Under the pieces are notes generated by a model, which saw only the letters and a list, made by a program, of their open reading frames with translations, was not told the DNA's origin and ran no database searches. From Epiperipatus broadwayi (Eukaryota > Onychophora > Udeonychophora > Euonychophora > Peripatidae): a DNA stretch of 64,000 bases. The position numbers and the translations under genes are program-made. Within the stretch, counting starts at the first letter, position 1. The number at the start of each line of letters is the position of its first letter. Positions 49,900-61,960 of this stretch are shown here, in pieces. The stretch covers positions 4,792,888 to 4,856,887 of the forward strand of contig JAQFVV010012397.1 in the NCBI GenBank assembly GCA_028023455.1, read 5' to 3'.

Positions 49900-52800
49900 C
49901 AATACTCTAATGGCAATATTTGCTTTAGTTTTGCCATAGTATGTTGCTTGGCACCCTCATTGGGGGCAAGTCATCAGTTCAATTGTATTATTATTAATAC
50001 ATATGAAGAATGTGTTGGGAACTTGCAATTTTAATTATATCCAAAACTTGTACATGGAAAAAAAAATTGAGTTATATTCCACAAGTTTATATTTAATTAA
50101 AAACAGACAGGTAATTTGTATCCAGGTTAATGATAATCTCTACTTTAATTTAAATGATTTAATAATAATAATTACTATATTTCTGAATGAAGAATGTTAG
50201 ACACTTAAATGTAACTATGAAAATATGGAATTGATAAATATTGAATGAATTATAACATGTATAAGCGATTGTAATGTGAATAAATTGAAGAGCATTGGTT
50301 CAGCATAAAATGCATCTTAAATATTATTTGTTTTTCTTCTGATATTTTATTTATATGGTTTAAAAATTTGTGGTGATGTGAAATATATATATATTTTCTG
50401 AAAAAATAGACTTTATATGTGAAAAGTATATTAGAATCTTTTACAAACAAGATCTTCTAGAAATCATTTTAATAAACTTGCAAACATTAAACAGACTGAA
50501 TTTTTATCTGGTTAGTGAATTCACATGAGAAGGTTTTGATATGACTTTTAAAGAGTAAAATTAATGTTCGATTTTTATAGTATGCACATATAAAGATTTT
50601 GTTTTTAAGAATTATTAATATTCTCAAAAACTACATATTTAGTAGCTGTTGTTTTATTTAGATAGACATTACAATTAATTGTATATATATTATGACCTTC
50701 CAGGTTGGCACCAGAAAGAAATGTGAGAAGTTCACATTTGTGCTAACAATGGCTAAAGTTAATTATCTGAGAAAAATGAATTGAGATATAATTTACTAGT
50801 TAAAATTAGGATTTAAAAAATTAAAACTTTAAGTGGGTGTACTGATTGGTAGAGTTTTGGATTATATATGTTTGGTTGTAGGAGAAAAGGATGAATAACA
50901 TCAGAGATGTTTGTATGTAGTAGAAAAATTTACATGTCATAATGAGCAGAAATATAGATATATTATTAATTAGAATTTTCTTTCCTATATTTTATTTGTT
51001 ATTTACTAATTATGTATTGTTCATAATCTTATGTTTAAAAATGATAAAGATTATTTGTATATTAGTGAATAACATTTATAAATTAATATTTGATGTTTAA
51101 TATTTTTTTTTATTATTATGTTTATTCCATTCAAACATTCTATTGTTAAAATTTTGTAAGTAAAATTCTGGCACACTTCCAAAGTTGATTGTAATAAAAA
51201 AACCCACAGAGGGTGTGAGTGAAGAAAGACATAGAGTTTAAAACTTGAAGGAAAGTAAAAAAAAAGTTCTGAGGAAGAAAATGTAAAAAAAAAAAAAACT
51301 TAAAAGATTCAATAACTCTCTAAGAGTATTATACAAAAAAAAACATTGCAAGAATTCTAATAATATACCTATGGAGAATTTTTGTTATTATACTACTGGA
51401 ATGATATAAAATGAGGAGATAAACACCCTCCCCATAGGGATACCAGCCTCCAAATCTCTGTCAAATGATGGTCCATATTCACTACTTCAAAATGCCTGGA
51501 TGATATGTAAGCTAAATTGTTATGATTGATTTTAAAGTATTACCAAAGCTGAATAATATTAAAATGACAAAATTGTGTAAAATAAAGCTAGCTCAAATTT
51601 TCTTATTAGACGCTAGAATTAAACGCTTGATTTTCAATTTTAAGAATTTTCTATCAATATTCTACAAAATAAAATTTAAAATGAAGTAGTTTATCTATTT
51701 AATCTTATATCAAGAGGATAATTTTATACTGTATAACTTTACTATTAGCACATATATAATAAATAATTCAAATGTATGCAAATGTTATTATAACACCTAT
51801 CATGGAATTCTAGGATAAAAAAAAAGACTATTGTCATTCTTAACAAATTATGCTTTAACAATCGGAGAGACTTTTTTTTTTTATGTTATAATTTACTGTT
51901 GTCTTTAAAACGAATATGTATGTTTCTTTCAACTTTCAATTTTTTTTAAAAAAACTTAATATGTAATGATGGGATATTGATAAGTATTTTCGTTATTGAC
52001 TACAACAGATGTATAACCAATTTTTTTAATTTTTTTTTGTTTTCTTTTAAAAAAAACAAAACAATGTAACTTCATATCATTATAAGATGCTAATCTATTA
52101 TTTTGTATGATCTAGAAATTATATTATAGGTGATTATAGATATTCGGATGTGTGTGTGATGCTATAAATTATTATTTTAAAAAAATTGTATTTATTATGC
52201 TTCAATTTTGTTAATAAAGTTTATTTAAAAAAATAAAGAATTAAAAACTTGTCTGTTATAGTTGAAGGTAGAAATGGTCAAGAGACGATTAGATTATTTA
52301 GATTGAGTTTGGAGATATTATTTAACCCTCACATATATAAGTATAAGTGTTTGGTTATTGTTTTTCCCTGGCTTTCTTTGTTCTTGTATAGTTAGTGTTA
52401 GATGATATACACTAATTATAACAGATAAGTGTTGTAGAAACATTTATAATATGTAAAAGATGATTGATTTATGGCATCATCCAAGTTTTATAAATAAGCT
52501 AATAAAAAGTATGTTTTAAAAATACATTATGTTTAAGATATTATAAAAGCACACATATTTGAAAATATATGATTCGTATATTAAATATTAGTAAATTTTG
52601 GTTTTGCTATAAGAGCAATGTAATTGGTTAGCAAAGTGCATAAAATAATATTTTATTATTATTATTATGATTTATTTTATCTTTTATTTTTTATTTTTAA
52701 TAAATGTTTTATTAAATTAATAGTCTAAATGAATTGCTGATTATATACGTTCGATTCTCCATTTCCACACACACACACATGGTTAACATAGCATAGCCCT

Positions 52801-53245
52801 AAAATATATAGATTTGCCAGTAGAAGTCAATTTATTTAATCTGTCTGAAGATGATAAATCACCATATTACAGTGCCAATATTATATTTTACTTTGCTTAG
52901 AATAGATAGCGATATGGATATAAAGGTACCCAATCCTAATCATTGTCTATCCTTTATTAAATATGATAATTGATAATTTTGCAATAGTTTTATAATTAAA
53001 TAAATGTGTGGCATATGATTAAATTAGTGTTACAGAATTATTATTAATAAATGTTTTATTACTCTTATTTGCATCCTATAAAAAGACCATATCCTATAAC
53101 CTCAACTGAGCTAAGCCATAGAGTAATTACAATATAAGAATCTTTACAATTATAAATTTTATTCTATCTTGTATAGAATTGGCACCTGGGCATTTATAAA
53201 TCTAATAAAGTAAACAAGTGAAGAGAGCAGAGGTTACAATATATA
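49900..53245. other. No gene seen
   Basis: A+T-rich. Near 51180-51500 there is a modestly more complex stretch with CACCCTCCCCATAGGGATAC, not identified. Confidence 0.5.
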
Positions 53246-53247
53246 TA

Positions 53248-53291
53248 TCATCATCAGCATCATTTTTAACCATTATCAATCTACTGCAGGA
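53248..53291 (-). mobile_element. RTE-type LINE 3' scrap
   Basis: TCATCATCAGCATCATTTTT then AACCATTATCAATCTACTGC matches the last 40 bp or so of the RTE element at 16721. Either an extremely truncated insertion or a short element sharing the LINE tail. Confidence 0.65.
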
Positions 53292-53310
53292 TATATATAT
53301 ATATATATAT

Positions 53311-53570
53311 GATCACTAGATGGAGCTTACCGATATCTCTAAACAAGCTTTGACCCAGCCCTACACTGAGGTGAGCCATAAGCTTGAAACCAATTGGTCT
53401 GGAGGTACGTTCAATGATAGAGATTTTGAATTCTTTTTCTCTCAGCACTTATAAAAAAAAAAGCTTGTTTAGAGCTATTGGTAAGTTCCATCTAGTGATC
53501 ATTTAAATGTAAGCTTAAAAGCAAGTTACAAAATTTATAACTTGTTTTATTAATTATTATAAGTGTATTT
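53311..53570. mobile_element. Repeat family D, complete copy with 40-bp terminal inverted repeats
   Basis: GATCACTAGATGGAGCTTAC at 53311 pairs with the end GTAAGTTCCATCTAGTGATC (53481-53500). AAACAAGCTTTG pairs with AAAGCTTGTTT. An adjoining hairpin segment CAAGTTACAAAATTTATAAC (then TTG) continues to about 53550. Inserted beside a (TA)n tract and the LINE scrap. Confidence 0.7.
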
Positions 53571-53990
53571 TTGATGTCTTTTGCAATGCTATATTGCAGA
53601 GACTATTACTATATGATGAAACTGAGCTGAATTCAAATTCATATAGCTATCTGGTTTGCAAAGCTGGATTTGAAGACATTTACATGTCTGAAAAGTTCAG
53701 ACTTTCAAATTGATAGAAATATATTTTATGAGTGCTGACTTTTGAGTTAGTATTTTAGATCTAGTTTTTAAAGACCCAGCCCTTCACTGAGGTGAGCCAC
53801 AAGCTTGAAACCAATAGATCTGGAGGTAGCATCAATGATAGAAATTTTGAATTCTTTCTCTTTCAGCACTTATATAAACAAAGCTTGTTTAGAGCTATTG
53901 GTAAGCTCCATCTAGTGATCATTTAAATGTAAGCTTGAAAGCAAGTTACAAAATTTATAACTTGTTTTTTATTAATTATTATATATTTAT
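53571..53990. repeat. Repeat family D, second tandem unit (421-bp period)
   Basis: GACCCAGCC occurs at 53352 and 53773, and the following 220 bp are about 90% alike, including AAGCTTGTTTAGAGCTATTG. The spacer 53571-53760 is related to 15610-15740 in reverse. This indicates a longer unit of about 420 bp. Confidence 0.65.
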
Positions 53991-54044
53991 ATAATATTTA
54001 ATGTTTTCATGCTTGCATGATGTAGATAAAATAATATTTTTAAA

Positions 54045-54235
54045 AAATAAACCCCATGTATTATTTTGCATTACAATTCGATATTTCGACAGACTAGCAA
54101 CCGCCATTATCAAGGTTAACTTTTGAAAGAAAAATCATTAGATCTCAAACAATGACATGACTAGATGAGAAATGAGATTCAACTTGAAGTAGTTCAGCAT
54201 TCCCAATATGAGGCTTATCAAAGTGTCTATTTCCC
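54045..54235. mobile_element. MITE family B, half copy
   Basis: Left arm and centre of the palindrome at 3853-4198 (TGTATTATTTTGCATTACAA, GAAAGAAAAATCATTAGATC, GAAGTAGTTCAGCATTC). The right arm is absent. The similarity ends at about 54230, where an unrelated segment begins. Confidence 0.75.
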
Positions 54236-54369
54236 TCAGTTTTTTCACCTATTAATTTTAAGTTAATATTAGATAAAATGAGAGGCTTCCACATTGCTGG
54301 AATATACCATGCTTCATCAGCCCTATTTAAACCAGTAAGTCTCTTTAATATTTTAATTGACTCTTTCAT
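54145..54369 (-). CDS. Hypothetical 74-aa frame, half unique and half MITE
   Basis: The first 48 residues (MKESIKILKRLTGLNRADEA, then WYIPAMWKPLI) come from sequence outside the known MITE B copy and look protein-like; the remainder reads through the MITE centre. No family recognised. Possibly a longer form of family B, or chance. Confidence 0.2.
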   Translation of the reverse strand: MKESIKILKRLTGLNRADEAWYIPAMWKPLILSNINLKLIGEKTEGNRHFDKPHIGNAELLQVESHFSSSHVIV

Positions 54370-55140
54370 GGTTCTTAAGTCACATCTTTCCCTAAAAAAA
54401 TACTTGCTAATTGATGCCTAATAAGGGATTGATATTAGTGTGATCTTTGTAAAGTATTAACCAAATTAGATAACAGTTGTAAGTAAAATGTAAAGCACAA
54501 TAATTTTAATAACTCTGTTAATAAAAAATGAATTTTAAAAATGTGAGCTTGTAATGTATAATAATATTTATGAAGAAGTAAAACTCCAAATGTGACTAAC
54601 ACAATAACTATTCACACAAGTCAGATTTATAAGACAAAAATTTAAGTATTTTAGATTAAAAGTGGTTATTTCTCCCCATCTAATAAATTAGCATTGATGT
54701 AAAAGGTGTGCTTTGCAAGTTTGTTAAAATAACTCTTGTATAGTCAAAATGTAGTAGAATTATAGGATAGCACACATATATATTGAACCGGATTGATTTC
54801 TGATTCAGTTGTTTTATTACTAAAATTTAAAAGGGGAAAGACAACTTAATTTTCATTAAATGTCGTTAAAATGTTTTTTATTATTATTAAAAAGAAACAA
54901 AAAAAGCATACATGTATTTAAACACATACACGTTAAAAAAGTTTACTTTCATTACTTTGGTTATAAAATTGATTTTAAATTAGTTTATTTTCTCCGCCTG
55001 TTTTGATCAATTTGATTTAAAACAGGCAAGCTTGCTAATTATGTATTCCTGATGTTTTTATTTTAATCATTTTTAAAGTTAATTCTAAAAAAAAAAAAGT
55101 GGAGGTTTAATTGTGTTCTTGTTTTTGTTTCAATAATCCC
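54370..55140. other. No gene seen
   Basis: A+T-rich transition into the more complex block at 55.15 kb. Confidence 0.5.
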
Positions 55141-55166
55141 TGGATGGAATTCTTAAATTATATTGA

Positions 55167-55260
55167 GCGGGAAATTAATATCTACCCTTCCTGAGACATA
55201 TAATTGGAGACTAATGAAAGTTTTCGCGGGAAATGTAGCGAGACAAGGATAGCCCGCCAA
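55167..55260. promoter_or_regulatory. Cluster of three E2F-like motifs
   Basis: GCGGGAAA at 55167-55174, the near-palindrome TTTCGCGGGAAA at 55222-55233 and TTGGCGGG (reverse of 55253-55260) all fit the E2F/DP consensus. TTTTAAATAG follows at 55261. Three such G+C motifs within 94 bp are unexpected in this composition. A promoter of a replication or cell-cycle gene is possible; motif evidence only. Confidence 0.35.
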
Positions 55261-55481
55261 TTTTAAATAGAGGAGATTCAGTATAGAAATAGACACTTGC
55301 ATTATTGCTTGCAGAGGGTCACACCGCTTTGGATAGCAGTTTGGACATTTAATTCCTGCTAAAAACTTAAACCATTAGCGACAAATTTCGTTACTGTGTA
55401 AGATGGCAAAATTTACCGCTATGAGTTTTGCCATCATTAGAATGTCTTGCTAATTTAAACAAAGGACAAAACCATGCCTAC

Positions 55482-55551
55482 CAGCTCTTCTTCAGTCATG
55501 CCATGAGCCTCTAAAATAAACACTGCCTCTACCTTGCTGCTGTCAAAGGAC
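55482..55551 (-). CDS. Candidate internal exon of an unidentified host gene
   Basis: On the minus strand a T-rich tract ending TTTAATTCATTTTCAG is followed by G and then 23 codons reading SFDSSKVEAVFILEAHGMTE, then EEL, and then GTAGGC, a possible 5' splice site. If unspliced, the frame runs eight more residues to a stop. Codons such as GAC AGC AGC AAG and GAG GCA GTG are G+C-rich beside flanks of about 25% G+C, as expected of coding sequence. The acidic helical peptide is not one I can assign to a family. No partner exon was found in this window. Confidence 0.4.
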
Positions 55552-55559
55552 CTGAAAAT

Positions 55560-56880
55560 GAATTAAAGATAAATGTGCGCACTCTATGTGAACTGTGCTT
55601 TATCGTAAGATGAAATTTTTTTAAATTCTTTCCAGGGTAAATTTCTTTTCATTAAATTTCTGCTCAATCTAATAAATCTATAATCTAAATTAATATTTAA
55701 CTTCATATTGATTAGCTATATTTATTCTCTTTTGTTGTACTTTGCCGTGTGTCTGGGAATGTTAGTTTTAAGATTACAAGTTTGCTTTAAGTGTTGTTTA
55801 TTGGAGAGTGATGTGTGAATTTTTCTATTTTATGCCTCCTTTACTAAATGCTTTGGCAGTCGTGTATATTTTGAATGCTTACCTGTAATTATTTTAGTAG
55901 CCTGAATTAATTTTAAATACTGTGTTTGCACTTTTGCAGACCACCCAAATCTTTTGGCTGGTGACTTTGTTTTCATAGTCTTTGTTTCTTATCTCTCTGA
56001 AAGTGGAAACTATAATTGTTTTTGCTTTGTAATTTTATAAATTGCCAGCAAGAAGACAATATTTATCCCTTTTGTAAATTACAGGTGAGAGAAACTTTCA
56101 CTGCTAAAGCATTTATAGCTTTCATATTTTTGTACTCATGTGCACTCTCCGATAGATTTATTTTGTATTTACGTGTATAGTTTAAAATTTATCAGAGCGT
56201 GTACTCAGAACTTGTGTCATAAATTTATTTTTTATTATAATTATTGGTAATTCATTTCTTTAAATGCTGACCCAGACGTTACTGATTTTCTTATGATTTA
56301 CTTGTCTCCTATTGAGACCATTAATTCTTAGATTAGTTTTGTCAATCATTTGGTTGGGGAGTCACCAGTTTTATTTGTTTGTTTTCCATCATTCTGAAGC
56401 ATATTTGTCATGGTTCTTGAGGTAAATCAATCATCTTTGCTTTGAATGAAGTTTTAAGATGCAGCTTCTACTAGCATATGACATTTTGGATCCCGACACA
56501 TTTGTTTTGGGGTCTAGAAAAGCTAGCTAGCACTGGCTTCATTGATTTATTTCAAGAATGTATTGTTTTCATACCTGTAAATGGGAAAACCAACATTTAG
56601 AGGACTTCTCTTCTGCTGAATGGAATTGCTTCCTTCCTGTAGAACTCATTATTAGAGAGTCGATAAGTCTGCTAAAGCAATGTAATTTAGTCATTCTAGT
56701 ACATGCCTGAGATAACCCTATTGATTTTCATGTAAACCTTTTCTTACAAGTTGTTTTGCTCTTAAATTAAAATTTGTTCAAACTTAATTTGGCTGACGTT
56801 TGTCTTTGTGCTTTGATTTCTCAACTGTCTAAACAATATTTAAGATATCTTGTTTCTCCCTAAGTTTAGCCCAGTGTATT
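55560..56880. other. Complex, repeat-free block; possibly conserved non-coding DNA
   Basis: Unlike the rest of the window, this stretch has few homopolymers, no microsatellites and no link to the repeat families. No long open frame. It may be regulatory or intronic sequence of the gene to which the candidate exon belongs. Confidence 0.35.
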
Positions 56881-57000
56881 TTGATTTGCATATCCTGCCG
56901 ACCCTTAAAATAAATGTCTAGTCCCAATTTTCGGGCTAGTGGTACCCCGTGGTCAGGATATGCGAAGCTAAAAGCTTTTGTCTGGCACAATATATATATA
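56830..57000 (-). other. Hairpin coinciding with an open frame
   Basis: GCATATCCTG at 56888 pairs with CAGGATATGC at 56957, and CTAGTCCC with GGGCTAG inside, giving a cruciform of about 80 nt. The minus strand over the same stretch is open: CQTKAFSFAYPDHGVPLARK, then LGLDIYFKGRQDMQIK, to a stop near 56835. Not recognised. A (TA)n tract begins at 56990. Confidence 0.3.
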
Positions 57001-57009
57001 TATATATAT
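56990..57009. repeat. (TA)n microsatellite
   Basis: TA run of about 20 bp. Confidence 0.9.
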
Positions 57010-58565
57010 GGATGTAGAGAAATTTGATATACAGAATTAATAAGATTTGTAAAGAATATGTGAATGTGAATTATAATTTTTATTTCATTTACATGTTTAA
57101 TTAATCTTCATGATTTTTAATATGCCATAAATATGTCATTGCAAACTTACCCAATATGAAAGATTGTACATAAATGCTTATCTTTTATATATTATTTAAA
57201 TTGATAGAATATTAGTTTTAAGCAGCCTATCTTAATGTAATTACAACTGTGCTATACTAGATGATGTCCATAAGTACATTATGTAGTTATGTATTAATTA
57301 TTTTCTATAAAGTGGTTTTTAAGCCAAAATATTTTAGCCTCTCATGATTGGATTTGATGTTAAGTGATACATCTACTAAAACACATTTGAGTTGCTATAA
57401 ACATTGAGACATTTTTACATTCTGCAGTAATCACTGTAAGAGAAAAGTTTTATTTGTATTTATAGAATCAAATAGACCATGAACTGATTCATGGCTAATA
57501 AAACTGTTGCGATTATATTTTTGATGAAAGTTTTCAATTATTTCAATCTAATGTAACTTTTGAAAAATGTTTACTGACACCATTTAACATTGATAGTTTC
57601 AACTATTTATTTAAGATTACTATGTATATCTAACTGTTAAATATTAGTAAATATTAACATTTACAACAGTATAAAATTGTATTTGTTGTAGTGATAACAG
57701 TTATTAATATTTAATAGTTTTATTTATAAATTATTCCAGACAATAATCTATAAAGATTACTTTTATTTCGTGTTTATTTTTATAATTGTAAGGTAAGAGG
57801 AAATTGCATGAACACATTACATTCTTCAGTCACACAAATTATATATTTAAGTTATCGATATTTTGATAAAATGTAATAGTCAGTCAAGTCTATTGCTGTG
57901 GAAGAATCTCACTCTAGGAGAACTGCTTTGATGATCATAGTATATCCTGTCCCAGATAAGTCTAATTGATCCCCATGATTATTCCAAAATATGGATAGTT
58001 AGCTTCCATAGGACTGCTTTGATAAATTAGAGACATGGGATAATTTAAAATGGTTATATTTGTATGTATACGCCAAGTGTGTGCTTGCGCGTAAATATAT
58101 GTGCGTGTATGTGTAGACACATTTGTGTTGATACGAATATTTTCATAGATAAAATTTATAAATATTTTTTATGATGTTTTCATATTAAAGATGAGCGGAA
58201 AACCATTTATGTGAAGAAAAATAACAAATGTGCACATATAATAACGATTATAATTTTTTCAGGATTATTAACCAGCGGCAGTTTATTTATTTTTTTTTTA
58301 CTGGTCTTTACATCTGAAAAAAAAAAAAAACCTGAAAAGAAAAACATTTAAAATATGTTTTGTAACTCAAAAACAGGATTACATTTCTTTAAATCGTTTT
58401 TTTAATGTGCTTTATTGATAATGATAATAAAATTGTTTCTCAGTTACACCCTGCACTGCCTCCCTATGTAATAAAGGTGTACAACTTTTAGAACCAATGA
58501 TTCCCTAGCAAATGTATTAATAAAATCATACATTAATGTATTTACTCATTAAAAAAATGCTAATG
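57010..58565. other. No gene seen
   Basis: A+T-rich, with a GTGCGTGTATGTG-type stretch near 58100. Confidence 0.5.
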
Positions 58566-58569
58566 ACCT

Positions 58570-58672
58570 TATTACTTGCGAATTCGTAAGAAGCTAGAGC
58601 GCCACATTCCCTTCTAGGACTTTCCTATCCCAAGTCGGAAGCTTTACTATCTGCGCCAAACCGCGCAGAATC
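58570..58672 (-). mobile_element. tRNA-like SINE fragment, third type
   Basis: On the minus strand GGTTTGGCGCAGATAGTAAA then GCTTCCGACTTGGGAT resembles the A-box half of a tRNA (TGGCGCAG...AGC) and its anticodon arm. The B box is not clear. A G+C island in A+T-rich DNA. Confidence 0.4.
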
Positions 58673-60665
58673 CTCATCAAAAGATCTAATTTTATTCATA
58701 AGGTCTTTTTTGTTTCATAATGCGTACAGCATGACGTGATACAATGAAGTAGTTACAATTGATATCTTTCAAAATATTATTTGTAATAAAATCTTTGTTA
58801 AAGAACCTCCATTAGTGTTGGATATCAACCATTAAAATAAATAAAAAATGACAGAAAACATGTTTGAATCTTTGCTGATCAAGGTGGCCATTATTTTAAT
58901 ATAACACAATAAAAAATTAGAACTATTGTTTTAATAAACACGTTTAACTTAATAATAAAAAAATGTAAATTTATTTTTGAATTCCTTATTTGTATATATA
59001 TTTAATAAAATAGCTGACTGCATGGGAAAAATGTTTTAATAGATTCCATGTAGATATAATAAAAAGGCATTACTTGTTATTATGTGGTTTGGGTGATTAT
59101 CCATTCATGTTATTCTTTTTCTAAAAATAATTAAATATTTATATAGCGAATGGTATATGACTAACTAATTTGTAGATTCCAGAACCAAAAATTCACAAGC
59201 CTGAATGTTCATTAGTTTCATTTAGACTACATTTAAACTCTAAATCATAAGCATGAGATTGTGTGCATTTAAATAGATATTTTGGATAAAATTTTGGTCA
59301 ATTGATCTATTCATTTAAATTTTGTTACTATTGTTTTTAACTAAAATCAAAAGTTTTTAAAAGCATAAGCAAGAGATGTAAAAAAAAAAAACATGGCAGA
59401 ACAAAAGGTGGGTAAAGTAGATTACCATTAATTCAAACATTATAAATCCAAAAACTTCTATTATTTAGACAAAATTACTTATTGGTTTGATTTATTACTT
59501 TAAATGATATCATAAGGATATACACATACAATTTTTATGTATTTTAAAGCTTTATATTATTATTAATAAATTTATACAGTTACAAAAAGTATATATATAT
59601 AAATAAAAATAATATTTATTTAAACTTTCTAAAGAGTTTATATTTATAATAAGAGAAAAGAAAAGATTTATTATTGTAGTTTGGAAAATTTACAAATCCA
59701 AAAGAACCTTGAAATCAGGAATTTCAAATTGAGGGTAATCTATCAGTTAGATTGTAATTATAAATATATTATGTGTCAAAATAAATTTACAATAGAACCC
59801 ATTTATTTTCAGAATTTAAAATTAAAGTGATACAGATGATTAAAATTTTGATAAATTTAGGTAAAACAATATCTTTGTTTAAACATGTGAGATAAAAAGT
59901 AACTAGAACTGCAAACTAAAAGTTTGAAGTACTTTGTTAGTAAAAAACTGTCTGTTTACAGATTTTGAAAAACCAATACTTCTGATGTATGTTTAAAGAA
60001 GAGTCTTATGGTATGCCATTTAAGTATCTATCTCCTAAACATAAGTGAAATTTGACATTTTTTCCAGATAGTTGTAGATTGTAAGAAAGATTAGAATTTG
60101 TAATATCTCTAAAATACAGTCAACTCAAATAGTTAACAAATTATTATTTGGCAAATGAATTTGTTTAACCAGATGATAAACCCCCAAAAAATTGAATTAA
60201 AATTTTGGTCAATTACTTATTGCTAGATAAGAAATATATTTTTTTTGTGTTACCTATTTATAATGTAATGCATAACTAACTTTTTCCTTTGTAGTTATTT
60301 AATCTTCAGCAATTTAAATCTTGAATGTGGCATCATGGTAGTTTATATTTGCCATTATTTCTTTTTAAAGAAACTTTCATAATTTCTATTATTTCTATTC
60401 TTCCTCTATGTCTTTTTATTCTAACCCCAATTCATAAAACAAAAACACACTTTTCTTACACAGTGCAATGTTTAAGTGACTTCAGTTTTCAATACATCTA
60501 ATTGAAAATGTTAGTTATCTTTTTGTTTTGTCCCCACATCTTCCCTTGTTTTTCAACATAATTTTTATGATTTCCATTACTTTATCTTTCTTTTGCATTC
60601 AGTTTTAAACTTTAATGCATATTCACCCTTTTTATTATTATATTGAACAAATTTATTTTCTCAGG
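58673..60665. other. No gene seen
   Basis: A+T-rich DNA, nothing recognised. Confidence 0.5.
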
Positions 60666-60704
60666 AATTAAATATTAATACACACTATATCTGTTGTATT
60701 TCTA

Positions 60705-60785
60705 CAGTGGTCTATTTCTAATGGAAATAGTCCAATATAAAAATACAATTAAAATATCATCATCACAAACATTCAGAAAGACACA
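60705..60785 (+). repeat. Possible SINE 3' tail relic
   Basis: GGAAATAGTCCAATATAAAA and ATCATCATCACAAACATTCA resemble the 3' end of the SINE at 11.48-11.53 kb (GGAAATAATCC, CATCATCACAAAC). No head present. Confidence 0.35.
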
Positions 60786-60880
60786 CATTATATTTTTCTG
60801 TCCCTCTCTTTATTTAAAATTACACCTTTTATGATTTTATGTTTTTCACTTTTCCATTTCACTTTTACATTTTATATCTT

Positions 60881-61201
60881 CTAAACCATCCATGTTACTA
60901 TTTGTATAATTTTTAATAAGTTTGTCTCTGACTTAAACAATAAACTATTTCCTGATGCATTATTATATTTATTTTCAGTTCTATTATATTTCTTGTTTTC
61001 ATGCAATTGCAACAGTATAATCAATGGACATTTGCAAATTATCACATGATCACCAAATGAGTTAATGATTTCAGCTCCAATATTAAAAGATAATGGATAA
61101 AAAATAGTAACATTACAGTAGGAATGAGCTTTGAAATCCTCATACAAATCAATATGAGAATGACAAATAGATACATATTTATAACATACAAGTCCATCCA
61201 T
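60881..61201 (-). CDS. Hypothetical 106-aa frame, unidentified
   Basis: The longest frame in the right 14 kb (CHSHIDLYEDFKAHSYCNVT, then IFYPLSFNIGAEIINSF). It lies about 400 bp downstream, in the minus direction, of the LINE tail at 61.6 kb, so it may be 3' sequence of that element. The composition (cysteine, histidine, few stops) looks somewhat protein-like, but no motif is known to me. Confidence 0.2.
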   Translation of the reverse strand: MDGLVCYKYVSICHSHIDLYEDFKAHSYCNVTIFYPLSFNIGAEIINSFGDHVIICKCPLIILLQLHENKKYNRTENKYNNASGNSLLFKSETNLLKIIQIVTWMV

Positions 61202-61599
61202 ATTTATGTTTATTTGATATTTTGCTACATTGTTTTTTTTACTTATTTTGCAATAACTTTTCTCTCAGATATACTTGAACATTATGTATAAACATAGTTA
61301 TTCAATGTGTTCAATTCTCTGCCATATCATCCTAATAAAAACAAACAACATTGCATTTCTTTCCAATGTCTTGTGATAATACTTATAATGTAGACAGAGT
61401 CCATCCCATAACAATCATGCTCAGGTTCACCTAAAACATCTTTTTAGAAAGTCTGGTATTGTTCATTTATTTTACATATCTAGTTCAATGAAAGTGTGAT
61501 TTTACAATGATAAGCTATATAGTCTCTTATCTTACAAGCTGAAGAATATAATAAATTGGTCTTATGATGTTGCCATTATATTTTTACAAATTTTACAGC

Positions 61600-61960
61600 A
61601 TATCTTTAAATAATTTTTTTTAAATATCTTTATATTATATTAATACTGTATCCATGTCTCACTTCCATGCAATAAATTTGGTAAAATGACAACTCTACAC
61701 AGTATGTATATATAGCTAATTTAGTTGCAATAATTAGTTTACTGAGATGGAATATCCTACCTTGGATTTTGTCTTCCCCACAATACCCAAATCCACCTTT
61801 CTTTTTATAAAACAAATTAATAATCATTCTAGCTAAATGTTGCTGAGAATCTTTGTTTATCTTTGACTAGTAAAGAATTTGAGTTTATTGAACATTAATT
61901 ATAAAGCCAAACTTTTTATATTGCAATCACATATTACTTAACATATCTTTGTATTCCAAG
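61600..61960 (-). pseudogene. Decayed non-LTR retrotransposon (LINE) reverse transcriptase C-terminal part
   Basis: On the minus strand three frames together show the family order: KKFGFIINVQ-TQILY (61890-61925), counterpart of the common KFGLTISLKKTEVLY block; ATKLAIYT (about 61705-61730); and VILPNLLHGSETWIQY (61645-61695), counterpart of VVLPTLLYGCETWTLY. These follow the YADD active site in animal LINEs. It is heavily frameshifted. It may be the same LINE class as the tail at 9.0-9.3 kb, which carries the part that comes after this one. Confidence 0.65.

Noticed and set aside
49557-49939. Three overlapping open frames of 65-117 aa
   Set aside because: They are F/S/H-rich products of a pyrimidine-rich low-complexity tract and are open in several frames at once.
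55153-55302. Minus-strand 49-aa frame through the E2F-like cluster
   Set aside because: No family resemblance and no splice context; the motifs themselves explain the composition better.
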